DNA from: Primulina eburnea
Lineage: Eukaryota > Streptophyta > Magnoliopsida > Lamiales > Gesneriaceae
Direction: 5' to 3'
Assembly (NCBI RefSeq): GCF_022965805.1
Contig: NC_133104.1
Coordinates: forward strand, 38,422,682-38,486,681
DNA length: 64,000 nt
Shown here: positions 45,500 to 58,159 of the stretch, piece by piece
Layout of the letters: each line of letters begins with the position of its first letter
Position numbering within the stretch: position 1 is the stretch's first letter
Translations under genes and position numbers: made by a program
Notes under the pieces: generated by a model
Seen by the model: only the letters and a program-made list of their open reading frames with translations
Database searches by the model: none
What the model was told of the DNA's origin: nothing

Positions 45500-46080
45500 A
45501 AGGCAAAATGGGTTTGGATTGGGGACTGAACCCCAATTCTTCCTTATACAACTGCACCGGACATCCAAAAAAACACATCATAGCCAAAACCAGCAAATAC
45601 AACTAGCTTCCATATCGAATACACCAACTAAAATAGGCATAATCCGAAGTACTACAATCTTAATCTTCTTAATTATTCCGGCAGCATCCGGTACTTCGTT
45701 AGGGAACACAGCTCGATTCCTAGCATTCCATATCATATAGACCGTGGCTGCTAATGCTGCACATCTCATTTTGTTAAGTATCGAGTTCCAGCGATAAATG
45801 CTACGGTACACTTTTAAGACAAGTTCCGATGACCCCCGTAATTTTTCTCATCCCTAGCCAAAGCCGTATACCACTCCATATTACTGTTTATTGATTCATC
45901 TTCACCATTGCATAGAGCACATAATTTTTCTTGAACAAAAAGTAATCTATCGCGGGCCAAGAATTTACCGTGCGCAAACAGCCATAACTCAAATCTATGC
46001 TTCGGAAGTATACAAACTTGAATGCGTTTCTTGGATATGGGTCATGTGGCCGGTAGGGTAACCCAGAGGTCAACGAACAA
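45500..46080 (-). pseudogene. LINE (L1-type) ORF2 C-terminal fragment with zf-RVT domain
   Basis: Reverse reading gives RHKFWLLAHGKFLARDRL and a cysteine pair near 45920, the zinc-binding reverse-transcriptase tail of plant L1 elements. The typical closing region CAALAATVYMIWNARNRAVF follows at 45700-45780. Frame changes and stops separate the blocks. RT and endonuclease are absent, as expected from a 5'-truncated LINE. Confidence 0.7.
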
Positions 46081-46280
46081 AACTGTAACTTAAACACGAC
46101 CCGGGAATCTGTAACGTTATACAGAATCCAATCAGCACAATTTAACATCTTCCGGGTGAAACTCATCTCTTTAGTTCCTGACGTTTCATCGTGTCCACAC
46201 AAATTTCACACACATACCGCTAACTAGTAAGGAAATGTCGACTCCTCCTGTGCAGCACGCTCTGCTTCTCTATCACTCCC

Positions 46281-47795
46281 ATGGCCTCCATCTCTCCGTT
46301 TCTTTCTCCTTTTCTTGTTCATCGTTGCACCTACAACGGTGTTATACCCAATCAAGTCCGTTTGGCTTCTGTCAAAAAACCCAGAAAAGTTTGCTCACTA
46401 GTTGTTTCGGTTGGAGCTCGGAAAGCAGACGACAGTCATGGCGAAGTGGCTGAAACTCTGCGACCCGTTAATGCTCTTGGACCCGATTCGAAATTCTTGG
46501 TTTTTGAAGCTCCTAAAACACATACCAAGAAAAGGGTTGCTGTGAAATCCTCTGGATCAGATACTGGTTTAACTTCTGGAGGAGTTCAGACAATGGTAAT
46601 CGATGCATAAGTAAAGGTTCCTTCCACAGGAGTTCATTAGATAGATGGGATGGCTTAATAAATAGAAAATGAATTTTCAAATAATTATGGCCTTGTTTGT
46701 TTCTTTTTCAGGTTTTAAAGCTGTTGCATTTGGTGGTTTCGTTGGGGATCATAGTATTCATGGATAAGCTATTGAAGAAGGCATTTGTGGATGCTGCCAT
46801 TAAGTTCCCAAGTGCCCTATTTGGGATGTTCTGTATATTCACCATTTTGATTGTTCTTGATGCCATCATCCCCAAAGCAGCGACTACTCTGCTCGACTTT
46901 TTTCAGCCAGCGCTTCTGTTTATTCAACGGTGGCTCCCGTTGTTTTACGTGCCTTCTTTGGTGGTTCTGCCTCTTGCTGTCAAAGATATACCTGCTGCTT
47001 CTGGATTAAAAATCCTTCTCATTGTAGGTATGTGACTAATCGAGTTAATCTTAGTTCCGAATTCAGATTCTGCAGCTTGCAAATTTCAAGTTAAGGTCAT
47101 TATCCTGAGATATTTTTTATATGGTGATCACGTTTTTAAGACATCATTCAGCATTTCAGATCAGAAACTCGTTGGCATTTGTAGCTTGAAATTAGATTCT
47201 TTTTCTACTGGTTATGCTGGGAAGCAATAATTGACCTCAACTATCCTATGCGGTTGTGGATACAACTAGTGAGAAACATAACATTTGAACTTTTCTACAA
47301 TTGAAATACGTTATCTTGTTACCATCAAAGCCAAAGATGTTCGAATTTAAAGTAGAACCGCTGACATAAGTCACATAACACTTACTCAATCTAGGAAAAT
47401 AAAAGACTTCTTCTTTCAAGCATTGCATCTTTAACCCAATACGTCTGGCTCATTCCTGCTGCAAACAGATGCATCAAACTGAATTTTTTCTCTACTTTTC
47501 TGCAGTTGGAGGTTGGCTGGCTTCACTGTCTGTGGCAGGTTTTACGGCTATCGCAGTAAGAAAATTGGTTAGGACAGAAATGATACCAACCGAACCAATG
47601 CCTAAGCCTTCTCCATTTTCTTCACTCGAATTATGGCTTTGGGGCGGTATTTTCCTCGTATCATTCGTGTCAGCCTTTTTCTACCCCACTGCACTTGGAA
47701 CCAATGCTAGAACATGCCTGCCATTTCTCCTCGCTTCTACTGTTCTAGGCTACATAATCGGTTCCGGGTAACTGTAACAAGAATTGCTCAATCCA

Positions 47796-47827
<32 letters not shown>

Positions 47828-49136
47828 TGGTTCTGTTCATGTGTTCTTACCTGTTACGTTTCTCAGTTTTCGGGTCATTTTTTCGGGTTTTTAGGCTACC
47901 GACTCAAGTGAAAACGGTTTTCCATCCCATTATTTGCTGTACGCTCTCAGCAGATTTAGCAGCATTTGCTTATGGAAAACTGTCAAATTGCGGGCTTAAT
48001 CCTGTTCTTGGTAACGATCTTACAAAAATTTCATGCAAAAATTGTGGTTAAAGATAGGTAACATATGTTTTATGGTAAAAACTCAAATTACAGGTTATTA
48101 CCTTACTAAGGCTTCATCAAATCCTGGAGCTGGCGACCTTTTAATGGGATTTCTTGGATCTGTTATTCTCTCCTTCGCATTCTCAATGTTCCGACAAAAA
48201 AAGGTAACTGATCCTCTTGCAATATAATCACACGTACTGAGTCTAATTCTTTTAGGTACCAAAAGTTTGCCTTAAAAAGAGAAAACCATCCAACAAGCTC
48301 GAACTACTAGGTAAGAGTTTCCCCATGGAAATTCAGGCTCAGGGCCTGCTCCACTGGTCGGTATAATCGACAAAAACAAGCGGCAGGCTGTCAAAATGTC
48401 CAAAACCCACGTTTTTATCACTACAAGTGCTTAAAATAGTCACTGATTTATATCTTTTCTGTTTTTTTTTTTTAATTTACAGCTGGTTCAGAGGCATGCA
48501 TCAGAAATATTCACCTCAGTCATAATATCCACCTTGTTTTCTTTGTACTCCACGGCTCTCATAGGACGTCTAGTCGGCCTGGAACCGTCCCTAACCGTCT
48601 CAATCCTACCCAGATGCATAACTGTGGCACTTGCCCTCAGCATTGTGACTTTCTTTGAAGGTCGAAAACTTACATTATTTCTACACTTTTAACTTAAAGC
48701 CAGCATTTTTCTCAATCGATCTGATCACGAAAAATACTCCATTTTTGTTTTCAAGGTCCCAATCCATCTCTCACAGCTGCTGTAGTCGTAGTAACCGGGC
48801 TTGTTGGCGCCAACTTTGTTCAGACAACTCTTGACCGATTAGGATTCCGTGACCCCATTGCGCGAGGAATAGCAACCGCATCAAGGTACCAAGATTCAAT
48901 ATTTCACTCATATACAGACAGACTGATCATATATATATATAGTCAATCATCATGATCATAATAATATGTAAATTGTCCTGATCAGTGCTCACGGATTGGG
49001 AACAGCTGCGTTATCAGCTAAGGAACCCGAGGCTCTTCCATTTTGTGCAATTGCATATGCTCTCACTGGCATTTTTGGCTCTGTCATTTGCTCTATTCCT
49101 GCCGTTAGGCAAAGCCTGCTTGCCATTATTGGCTGA
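46281..49136 (+). CDS. PLGG1: Plastidial glycolate/glycerate translocator 1
   Basis: Eight exons (46281-46595, 46712-47027, 47506-47767, 47895-48010, 48094-48203, 48483-48660, 48756-48885, 48986-49136) sum to 1578 nt, 525 residues plus stop, with GT-AG borders and matching phases. PLGG1 sits in the chloroplast inner envelope and exchanges photorespiratory glycolate for glycerate. The N-terminus (MASISPFLSPFLVHR, Ser/Arg/Lys rich, few acids) looks like a transit peptide. An LrgA-like membrane region follows (VLKLLHLVVSLGIIVFMDKL, about 106-250), then an LrgB-like region (about 290-525) with NPGAGDLLMGFLGSVILSFA, ILPRCITVALALS and ASSAHGLGTAALS. An upstream ATG at 46235 is in another frame. Similarity to Arabidopsis At1g32080 is extensive and no defect is visible. 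Confidence 0.96.
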
Positions 49137-49929
49137 AAAATAAAAACAAAAACAAAAATCGAAGCATATATGGTATTATTTCTTTAATTTTTTTCCGTTT
49201 TAAGTGTCGTATAATATATGTATTCATTAAAAAGAAAAAAGAAAAAAAAGGACTTTGTGGAAAGACCCTGCCTCGCAGAAAATTTGACAGGTCAAGTCAA
49301 GCGACAAGCATTATCATATGGATCAAATTGTTTTATTTTTGAAATTATTTTAAAATATTTCTGATCTGAAACATGTCTTATTTTAATTTAAAAAATATAT
49401 AATTATAACATCGCGAAAAAATTTGTTAAATTGTCAAAGAAAAAATTATGGACTTAAAGATATTCGAATAATTTGATTTTATGGTTAAAAGATATTCGAA
49501 GATATAGAAAACGTTACATTGATTTGAGGAGACCGACAATGTCACTAAAAATTTTCAAACCAAACTCATTTTTGACGTTGAAAATCTTTCAAGTGTCCTG
49601 TCATAATCTTGTTTGAATAACGCTTAATTCTAGAAACATCATTTTATTCAATGGAAAACAGCTAGATAAAAATAAAATTTACGCAAATTTCCTACATCAA
49701 TAATTTATATCTGAATGAAATTAAAATGTAAAGAATTCCCTTGCAATAAACAAAATAATAAACGTTAAATTTTATTTAATTTTTTTGTCCGTCATATTAT
49801 TTATAAACTAATCGAATTATATATATATACTAGGAAAAGAAAAAATTTGTTTAACCAACTCGGTGCTTATTGCTTAACGAAGACCAGAGTGGGTGATCAA
49901 TTTTACGTAAAAGAAAAGCTCGGTTTTTA
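49137..49929. other. Intergenic spacer between PLGG1 and PUB4-like
   Basis: AT-rich, with the PLGG1 3' UTR at the left and the promoter of the next gene at the right. No coding frame seen. Confidence 0.5.
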
Positions 49930-51281
49930 TAGGTTTTGAGTGAGTCAACAGAACCCCGTTCTCCCTTCTTTCCGCGTGAAGACTCCGAGTTCTCTGTATA
50001 TTTTCAAACTTTCTTTTTGCTATTAGTAGTTCTTGATTGATAACCATTCTCTGGACGAGAGTGCCTCGGGTAATTTGATTGTTAATTTCATGATTTTGCT
50101 TATTATGTTAATCCATTTCTGGTGCTGAAATGGTGTTCTTTCTTTTTTGAATTTTAGTTGTCTGTAATTCTGGCTATGTTGTTACTTATTGCTTATCAGT
50201 TATCACATTGTCAATCAATTTTAGTGATGTTGCAAATGTCAAAACCATGCTGAAATGGTGTTTTTTAATGATGTTTAATTATGGCACCGAAGTTTTCGTG
50301 CATGCCATGCATATTTGGGATGTAGAAATCTAGTATCAGCTGATCTCTTCTTGAGGTCTATAGTAATGTAGTCATGCTATCTGTTGTTTAAGCCCGCAAA
50401 TTCTTTCCTCGCACGATGTGATCTTACATCAGTGTAGCAATTTTTTTACCAGCAGAGTTTAGTGAGAATCTTGAAAGATGATCTTCACTTCTGTGTTTGA
50501 TTACTTGATTTTATATAGCTTGGAATACCATTTAAGTAAGTGGGAGATTGTGGTGTGATCGATCATATCTTTCGATTCCACTTCCGTGTTTTTTTTTTCA
50601 AAATATTATTGCCTCAAGGAAAGACATTTCACCATTTCTCTCCTCCATCCTTCCTCCTATAAGCACCTTAATCACTTCTCCATGTTCCCAACTGCTTTCC
50701 TGCGTTCATATGTGTGCTGTCACCACAGCTCTCTTAGCCCAGCCGCTTCCATCCCCTGGCCTGATCCCCCAACATAGATTGCACGACCACCGCCTCGATT
50801 CATGTTTCTTTCTTCTGTTGGCAGCCAATTAGCATGCCATATTGATCATATAAAGTTACGGCCTCCTTGGGGTATACAGTCTATCAGCAATTCATATGCA
50901 AAAATCTAGCACAAAAAAATGGATTTTTTTTTTTGTTTTGGTTTTGTAGAATCATAGTACCGAGTTCTAGTTATGTAATTCTTTTTGGACTGGACTCGTT
51001 TGGTTATTCTTTGTTAACTGGGTCAATGCTGCGTAGGTTAAGAATGCGTACTGAGGGTGTTCAGTTAGCAGCTTATGGAACTGGAAATTAATATTTCGTC
51101 TTCTTGGCTAAATGGAGAAGTTTGTCTTTTTTAGGCTAAACGGAGAACTGTGCTTCTTTCTTCCATGTTGTATAGGCTGCAAATATTCGTGGGCAGCTTT
51201 AGAATCACTAGTTGGAGATTTTCTTGGGCATTATTATTTTGAAGTTTTAAAACTGAAGCTAGTAGTCATTTGTTGTACCAG
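49930..51281 (+). other. Likely 5' leader with intron of the PUB4-like gene
   Basis: Pyrimidine-rich sequence near 49950-50060 ends in a GGGTAATTTG-like donor near 50070, followed by T-rich sequence up to the start codon. Many PUB genes have a 5' UTR intron. This is inference; the small frames inside have no family features. Confidence 0.4.
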
Positions 51282-54178
51282 ATGATGGAGATATCATCGG
51301 TGAACTTACTTCTCAGCAGCATCACTAGTCTTTCTGAATCAATGAATTATGAGAGCGTGAAAGATGAAATGGTTCAAAAATATCATCTGAGGGTTGAAGA
51401 AATATTGAAGTTGTTAAAGCCAATACTTCATGCCATTGGTGATGCAGAACTTGCCTCGGATGAAGTGCTTGAAAAAGAAGTCACAGGACTCCGTCAATCT
51501 GTTGATGAATTGAGAGAGATATTTGAAAACTGGCAATCACTGATGAGTAAAATTTACTTTGTAAGTGATAAAATATTTTATTTTAACTCTGATGTGTTAC
51601 ATGTCATTGAACTAAGTGTGAAATCTTGAGCCCAAAAAACAAAGTTGGAGGCTGAATGGGAGAATTGTTTATTTTATGCTGTTTTAATCATTAATTTTGC
51701 CTTTTAACCTGGTTAGAACTTCTTGCGCTCTGATTTATTTTTGTTAATATTTGCTCGGTACCCAGGTTTTACAAGTTGACTCACTTGTGATGAAGGTCCG
51801 AACTCATGGTTTGGAAATTCTTCAGTTGCTGAAATCTGCTGATCGCTTACCATCCGGATTCAGCGCTGCATATCTTGAGGTAGTGGCCGATGTTTAGTTC
51901 TTTTTTCCTTGTTAGTTGTCTAAGTCTTAACAAAAAATCATTCAGGGACAGATTTGACACACGTTTTAATCTGTCGTCGTGATGTTTGTTACTGGTAATT
52001 GCAGCGTTGTGTTCATAAAACCAAGCTTATTGTACCTGAACAAACAACATCGTCAATAATAACAAAAGCTATTATGGATCATGTGGAGGGTTCTGGAGCA
52101 AGCCCAGAAAGCCTGGAAAAAATTGCTGGTAGCTTGAGCTTAAAATCGAACCAGGAACTACTGATTGAGGTCGTGGCTCTTGAGAAATTGAAAGAAAATG
52201 CTGAACAGGCTGAAAAGACTGGTGAAGCTGAGCATATAGATCAAATGATTGCGCTGGTTACACACATGCATGACCTTCATGTGATGATCAAGCAGTCCCA
52301 AACCTATAGTCCTGTCCCAATACCTACTGATTTATTTTGCCCTCTGTCTCTTGAAATCATGACTGATCCTGTTATTGTTGCATCTGGGCAAACTTATGAG
52401 CGTGCTTTTATACGGAAGTGGATAGATCTTGGGCTTACTGTTTGTCCAAAGACACGGCATACTTTAGCGCACACAAATCTTATTCCTAATTATACTGTAA
52501 AGGCACTCATCGCAAATTGGTGTGAATCAAATAATGTGAAGCTGCCCAATCCAATGTTATCTTTCAACTTCAACCCATCTGCTTCACGACTTGCAAATGC
52601 TCAGTACCATGGAGTAAGGAGGATCAATAGTTTTGGCCCACCAGATGGGTCATTGGATCTTCCAATAAAAAATTCAGTACCATCAACTGAAACCCAAAGA
52701 GAGGGAGCATCTCCATCTCATCCTCATCCATTATCAGATAATACATTGGCAGAAGCTGCTAAAAATGGAAATGGTTCAGACGTAGAAAGATTGTCCCCAA
52801 GAAGTTCTGTAGGCAGGTACGACCACACAGGAGAGGGATGTTTGAACTCAGGTTGTCTTCTCGTGACATCCCAATCTAGAAATGATGCTGCTGGTACCGA
52901 TGAACGGCCGTTACAGGTTCATAATGGAACTAATTCAGCATCCAGCACTCATTCTAATTCTATTACTCCTCAAGGAGAAGGAGCTGGCAATGAAGTGGGT
53001 TCACATGCGAATGTCCGTGATGCTTCTGGCGAGCTTGCTGCAGAACCCCGACCTGCTTCAGACTATGGTACCCATGTACCTCTGAGAGAGCCTGATTTAC
53101 TATGGAGGCTGGAGACAAGGACTCGTGGCCATGCAATTCGGCACAGGCCATCCGAGAGATTTGTTTCAAGAGTTGTTTCTTCTACTGTTGTTGATATGAG
53201 ACCTGATCTCGAAGAAGTTGAAACCGAAGTTAAGAAGCTGGTTGAGGATCTTAAGAGTAGTTCTCTTCTCTCACAAATTAAGGCCACAGAAAAGATTCGA
53301 TTACTTGCCAGGCATAACATGGAAAACCGACTAGTAATTGCAAATTGTGGGGCTATCAGTTTGTTGGTCCATCTGCTCCGTTCATCTGACTTGACTGTCC
53401 AGGAAAATGCTGTTACTGCTCTTCTCAACCTCTCAATCAACGATAACAACAAGACTGCCATTGCAAATGCTGATTGTATTGAAGCCCTGATTTACGTCCT
53501 TGAGAATGGGAACCCCGAAGCAAAGGAGAATTCCGCTGCAACCCTCTTCAGCCTCTCCGTGATTGGAGAAAACAAAGTCAAGATCGGAAGGTTGGGAGCA
53601 GTCGTTCCCTTGGTTGATCTACTGGGAAATGGAACTCCAAGAGGCAAGAAAGATGCAGCCACTGCTTTATTTAATCTGTCAATCAGTCATGAGAACAAGC
53701 CCCTTATCGTGCAGGCAGGTGCAGTGAAGTACCTTGTAGAGTTGATGGACCCTTCGTTTGGGATGGTTGATAAGGCAGTGGCCGTGTTATCTAATCTTGC
53801 CACCATTCCAGAGGGAAAGATGTCGATTGGTCAGGAAGGGGGAATCCCAGTTCTGGTTGATGTCATTGAGCTAGGTTCTGAACGGGGTAAAGAGAATGCA
53901 GCTGCAGCTCTCCTGCAGTTGTGCACTTGTAGCAACAGATTTTGCAGTATCGTCCTGCAGGAAGGTGCCGTCCCTCCATTGGTGGCATTGTCGCAGTGTG
54001 GCACACCAAGAGGCAGAGAAAAGGTGAAGTTAAAACATGTTTGTATAATTTGGGCTTACACCTCACACACCAACCATCTATTCAGTTTCAAATGGAGTAA
54101 TTTCCTGTTTGCTTCTTGCAGGCGCAGCAACTTCTTCAGCTCCTTAGAAACAAACGGCGTGGCAATTCTCGGACTTGA
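51282..54178 (+). CDS. PUB4: U-box domain-containing protein 4-like E3 ubiquitin ligase (U-box + ARM repeats)
   Basis: Four coding exons (51282-51560, 51766-51879, 52005-54023, 54122-54178) give 2469 nt, 822 residues plus stop, close to the 826 residues remembered for Arabidopsis PUB4. Order: helical U-box N-terminal domain (about 1-200), U-box (about 236-310: IPTDLFCPLSLEIMTDPVIV, ASGQTYER, CPKTRH), Ser-rich linker, then ARM repeats (about 530-800: ENAVTALLNLSIND, ENSAATLFSLSVI, KKDAATALFNLSIS, KENAAAALLQLC). The U-box recruits ubiquitin-conjugating enzymes, and ARM repeats bind substrates or receptor kinases. The last exon is 18 codons plus stop; reading through its intron gives a false longer end at 54212. 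Two ATGs occur in tandem at 51282 and 51285. Confidence 0.94.
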
Positions 54179-54879
54179 CTTTGATAAGAACTTCAGGGGT
54201 TGTAGCATATAGCTAGGTATGTAAATAGATTTCAGCGTGTAAATTCTGCTGTGCAAACAATTGATTGAATACTCAAAATTTTGTCTTCTTTCCTTTTTCC
54301 TTTGCATATTTTATTTCCTCTTCTTTCCTTGCGTAAAAAAAATTAAATGAAAAGATTTATTTATGAAAGGTTACTTGGAAGTCCGGCATGTTCCTACTTT
54401 TGTTTGGTTGACAACACATGTGAATTCCTCTTCGTTAACATTTCTTGTTCTTTCTTTCTTTTCTGGTATTCTCTAATTTTCCACTGTTTGATGCAACAAC
54501 ATTTGATAGGGGTATTTTGGATGGATACAACAAGAAATTCTTTTTACCACTCAAGGGGGGCTCCTGAGTTTGAGACCTTCATCTCGACATGAAGGAGAAC
54601 AAATTCATGGCAAATGAACAATCATTTCATTGTCCATTGGCAGAACTATCCATGATCCAATCTCAATGTACAGCTAAAATGATTTCTAATGAAATTACCA
54701 CACAAACCATTCTTCAGTAACATCTAGTTACGTACACTGACGCTAGAATATCATACAAGTTTGAGATTGTGTAGAACACTTGCGGCTAGTTATGTAAGTA
54801 ATAAAGTTCACGGAGGAGATTCAACAATAATGTGGGAGCAAGACTCAACAATATCAAAACCATATATCAATATCTTAAA
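54179..54879. other. 3' UTR and spacer after the PUB4-like gene
   Basis: T-rich 3' UTR then non-coding sequence. Nothing else recognised. Confidence 0.5.
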
Positions 54880-55269
54880 CTAACAGATTAAACAGGGAAC
54901 TTGGGGACTTGAAATGAAATTCTTGACTGTCGGATCAACGAGTCGTCCCTGAGTGCGGCCATGAAAGCTTCCACGGCTGCCTTGGCCATCTACGTTATGC
55001 ATCTTTTCCAAGTTTGGTGCAAAGGATCTTGGCGGCAAAGGAGGAGCCGAAAACGAATAGCAAAGCAAGAGGAAAGCTTTGAGATGGAACATTGTGGGTG
55101 GTTTCTTTTTGCCAAGGATAATGGATGATAAGAATATCATAGGGAGTTTGCTTTGCTTTGAAGGCAAATGGAAATAATTTCGCCACACTAATTTTTCGTG
55201 TGGATTCTCCAACACTTTCATTGGATCTGCAACATGAAGATTACGAGACTCAAGAAACAATGTTAACAA
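54880..55269 (-). CDS. Hypothetical small, possibly secreted protein
   Basis: The frame is 129 codons. Its first part overlaps a repeat copy (55195-55795), so the real start is more likely the internal ATG at about residue 60 (MFHLKAFLLLCYSF). That gives about 70 residues with a hydrophobic, signal-like N-terminus, a basic glycine-rich middle (GQGSRGSFHGRTQGR) and a Cys pair at the end. I recognise no known peptide-hormone motif. It may be a real small gene or chance. Confidence 0.3.
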   Translation of the reverse strand: MLTLFLESRNLHVADPMKVLENPHEKLVWRNYFHLPSKQSKLPMIFLSSIILGKKKPPTMFHLKAFLLLCYSFSAPPLPPRSFAPNLEKMHNVDGQGSRGSFHGRTQGRLVDPTVKNFISSPQVPCLIC

Positions 55270-55795
55270 ATTCGAAGTCGATGCAAGAAATAACTATTTC
55301 TCTTTAAGACAAATTTGTCCCACACATGGTGCTCACGAGATATGGCCACCGTCTCCCAAGATACAACGACTTCCAACTTGTCATAAGTTCCATAACAAAA
55401 TATGAAGCAAACTCTATTTGGAGAAGAAAAAAGAAGAATAAGTTCAAAATGAATGCAAATGCTCTTCTTTTGTTTGATCATCTAAAAATTGATGTTATGT
55501 TGTCACTCATTCGTTTAGTTCAATCAGATGGATTGATATGTAAATAAAAAATCACGAAAATGTGACAAAGAGACACATTTTGATGACAAAGATCTATGAA
55601 AACTCGCAACTCTTGTCAAACAATGTCACTTAACGGCTCACGATAGGCGCCTTCCTTGCGGCCTGGATTTTTCTAAGCCGCATATGGGAACTGACGAATC
55701 TCGTCTGAGGCGCCTCCCCTAACGCATGGAATAATCCGTTTCGAGTTTCATATACTTCTTAGTTTAATTTTCATTCATTAAGTTTTAAATTTATC
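55195..55795 (-). repeat. Diverged direct repeat 1 (about 600 bp)
   Basis: Shares many blocks with 58160-58846: TGGATTCTCC, TTCATTGGATCTGCAA, GAAGCAAACTCT, TTCAAAATGAATGCAAAT, CAAGAGACACATTTT-like, TTTAAATTTATCCA. Same order and orientation. May be an LTR pair or a segmental duplication. Confidence 0.65.
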
Positions 55796-57375
55796 CATCA
55801 ATCCTCACATGAATGAAATTAATACATTATGCATGTGATGTCGAAAAAGAGTTTACTCGAAAAATCATCACATCAAAAGATGTGGCTTCTAGCTTTGAAC
55901 CTTCCTTATTAGAAACAATCAGATTTACTAGGTCACAAATCGAACATGATGTCTTGAAATTCCGGATGATTTGTGTAAAACCAGACAATATTACTTGCAT
56001 GATAACTTTCTTATCATTTTCTTTTGGTTTTCGGTTGTATTCATTTTGGTCATGCAACACATCGTGATTTCATAAGTGTTTCTTTGAGGCAGCCGTCTTC
56101 ATACTCACATGGGTGACTTTTATTTAAAAGGATCTTACCATACTCGACCTTTTACAGGTAAAATAATCAATAAAAATACAATATTTGACATCACTACATT
56201 GTTAGATTATAAGAAACATCATCATAGAAATGAGAAGGGAATAATTCCCGAGTGTTATCAAGTTTTCAAAATTTTGTTGTCATATTGACCCAAGATCTTG
56301 GGTTGCCATTGAAAATTTATTGTGTATAATTTAAGTTCATTCCTATTGACAAACTATAGACTTGATCTCTATCCAAATCTTTTTACAATGGATCTGTTAT
56401 CCTATTATTTCACTCATTCAAAAATGACAACATGATTGGAGATCAAGTTTAGCATGATATTATGTCTTCTATGTATACATCCAGACTTACCATAATTCAT
56501 TCAATTTCATGTTATATTTTAAAATGGCATCTCCCAACCCTTCAAATTATTTTTGGACTTAGTGACATTTTGAAGTCGCACAAACTTTGAAATGTTTAGT
56601 ACACAATTAATTTGAGTTTTAAGCATTAAAACTCATACATCTGAATTCAAGAGTTTATTTCTTAAAAGTTTGAATTTAAACGCAATTGCTTAAAAAATTT
56701 GAAACAACGCTTCAATATAATTCTAAAGTTCGAACTTAAGGGCACGACTTTAGAAAATCCAAACTCAAGATTTTATATCTTGTAAATTTTAGATTTTTAA
56801 ACACGAAATCTTAAAATATTCATATGTAGAATTAAATTAGAAAGAAAACATAAATGAAAATAATATAGTTCCATCTCACTAGTCAAAGGCTTTCCCCTCA
56901 CAAAATTTGGTAAGCATGACTTCATAAATCCTAAGCATCTTAACTTAATTCTATATTCAGGATTTTATATCTTGTTAAGTTTGGATTTAATCTTTTTGCT
57001 TAAAGAATTCAAACCTTATACATTTTAAGCGTTATCATTTCAATCTAAGCTCAAGATTTTAAATATCTTGCAAATTTATATTTAAGTGTGGTTGCTTACA
57101 ATAATTTGTTAAAATACATACAACATGTTGTATACAATTGATACATCATATTATGTATATCAAAACCCACTAAAGCTTTATTTTCATTTCACAAGATATG
57201 TTCTCATATCTAGTATTGTCATCGATGAATATGATAAAATATTCATTTCTCCTATTCAACGAGCCATAAAACTTTCTAATAAATGGATGAGACTATTTAT
57301 GTTTCAACGCATATCTCATTTGTTGTTGTTAAAGTTTAGACATGATTGATTATATTTCAATCAAAAGTATAAATT
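55796..57375. other. Non-coding stretch between the direct repeats, left part
   Basis: AT-rich with many short AAGTTTGAATTTAA-like segments. No coding domain. If the direct repeats are LTRs, this is a coding-free internal region. Confidence 0.4.
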
Positions 57376-57380
57376 TAAGG

Positions 57381-57776
57381 TGTAACGCCCCAGATTCGAC
57401 GATTGTCTTCACTGTATCAAGACGAGTCTTTCCAGCGTGCTTATGTCCTCACTCACACGCACCTTGAGAAACTTCCCAGGAGGTCACTCATCCCAAAATT
57501 GCCCCAAGTCAAGCACGCTTAACTTTGGAGTTCTTATGTGATGAGCTACCGAAAAGAAGATGCACCTTCGTGATATGAGTAGTACAAATCAAATCTTTTA
57601 AGCTCTCTTCAGCTGTGCAGTCCATTACATTGAACAGTCTCGAAATCCCTCTCATTCTCGTGTGGGTCGGTTCATTCATGTTCCCTCACCTAGAAGCCTG
57701 CCAGGAGCCGCTCATTTTCCGTGCAACTGATGGCACCGGCGATCACCCCCCGCCCTCTTCGGCCCCGGGCCTCACA
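57381..57776. repeat. Solo LTR with 5S rRNA-like sequence (Cassandra-type TRIM)
   Basis: TGTAACGCCCCAGATTCGAC to GGGCCTCACA, 396 bp, flanked by the perfect duplication TAAGG (57376-57380, 57777-57781). Inside, 57471-57550 is the reverse complement of plant 5S rRNA. It includes ACTTCCCAGGAGGTCACTCA (the C-box side) and AAGCACGCTTAAC (the A-box side). LTRs carrying a 5S domain define the Cassandra TRIM family. Only one LTR is present, so it is a solo LTR. Element orientation is not certain. Confidence 0.87.
57471..57550 (-). ncRNA. 5S rRNA-derived segment (not a functional 5S gene)
   Basis: The minus strand matches the 3' two thirds of plant 5S rRNA with several substitutions between the two promoter blocks. 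It lies in a retroelement LTR, not in a 5S array, so it should not be annotated as rRNA. Confidence 0.8.
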
Positions 57777-57781
57777 TAAGG

Positions 57782-58159
57782 TCTCGAGTCTCATTCCAAT
57801 TTTTTTTTTTTTCGAGATTCTTCTTAAAATCGATACACAAAATACTGAATTCTTGAGTAAAGAAACTATTCGAATGAAATTACTCATATTCATGCGTTTA
57901 AAATAATCTTCATGATTCAATCTTTTCATATTGCAGAGAAAAATTAACATATCCCTAGTTCTTCAATTAAAAAAATCAAAAAAGAAAACATCATATACGA
58001 GGATTATAAAAAATAATAATGAAAAATTGATATTTGAAATCAAGATATTCACAAGTCGTAGTATTTTTCGTGAGGCTGAATTATTTGAATTCGTTCATGT
58101 TCATAGTCAACATATCTTCAAATTACAAACCAAAAAAGAACAACAATAACTCAAAATTC
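57782..58159. other. Non-coding stretch between direct repeats, right part
   Basis: A-rich, short frames without features. Confidence 0.4.

Noticed and set aside
46235..46453. Upstream ATG as PLGG1 start
   Set aside because: It is in a different frame from the PLGG1 exon; 46281 gives the transit peptide and correct phase.
50548..50832. Frame upstream of the U-box gene
   Set aside because: Lies in the presumed 5' leader intron; low-complexity hydrophobic translation without features.
51270..51281. Earlier start of the U-box frame
   Set aside because: The codon is TTG; the first ATG is at 51282.
51999..54212. Single long frame as the whole U-box protein
   Set aside because: It reads into introns at both ends; spliced exons from 51282 to 54178 give the family length and proper C-terminus.
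57471..57550. Functional 5S rRNA gene
   Set aside because: Partial, substituted and embedded in a solo LTR with a target duplication.
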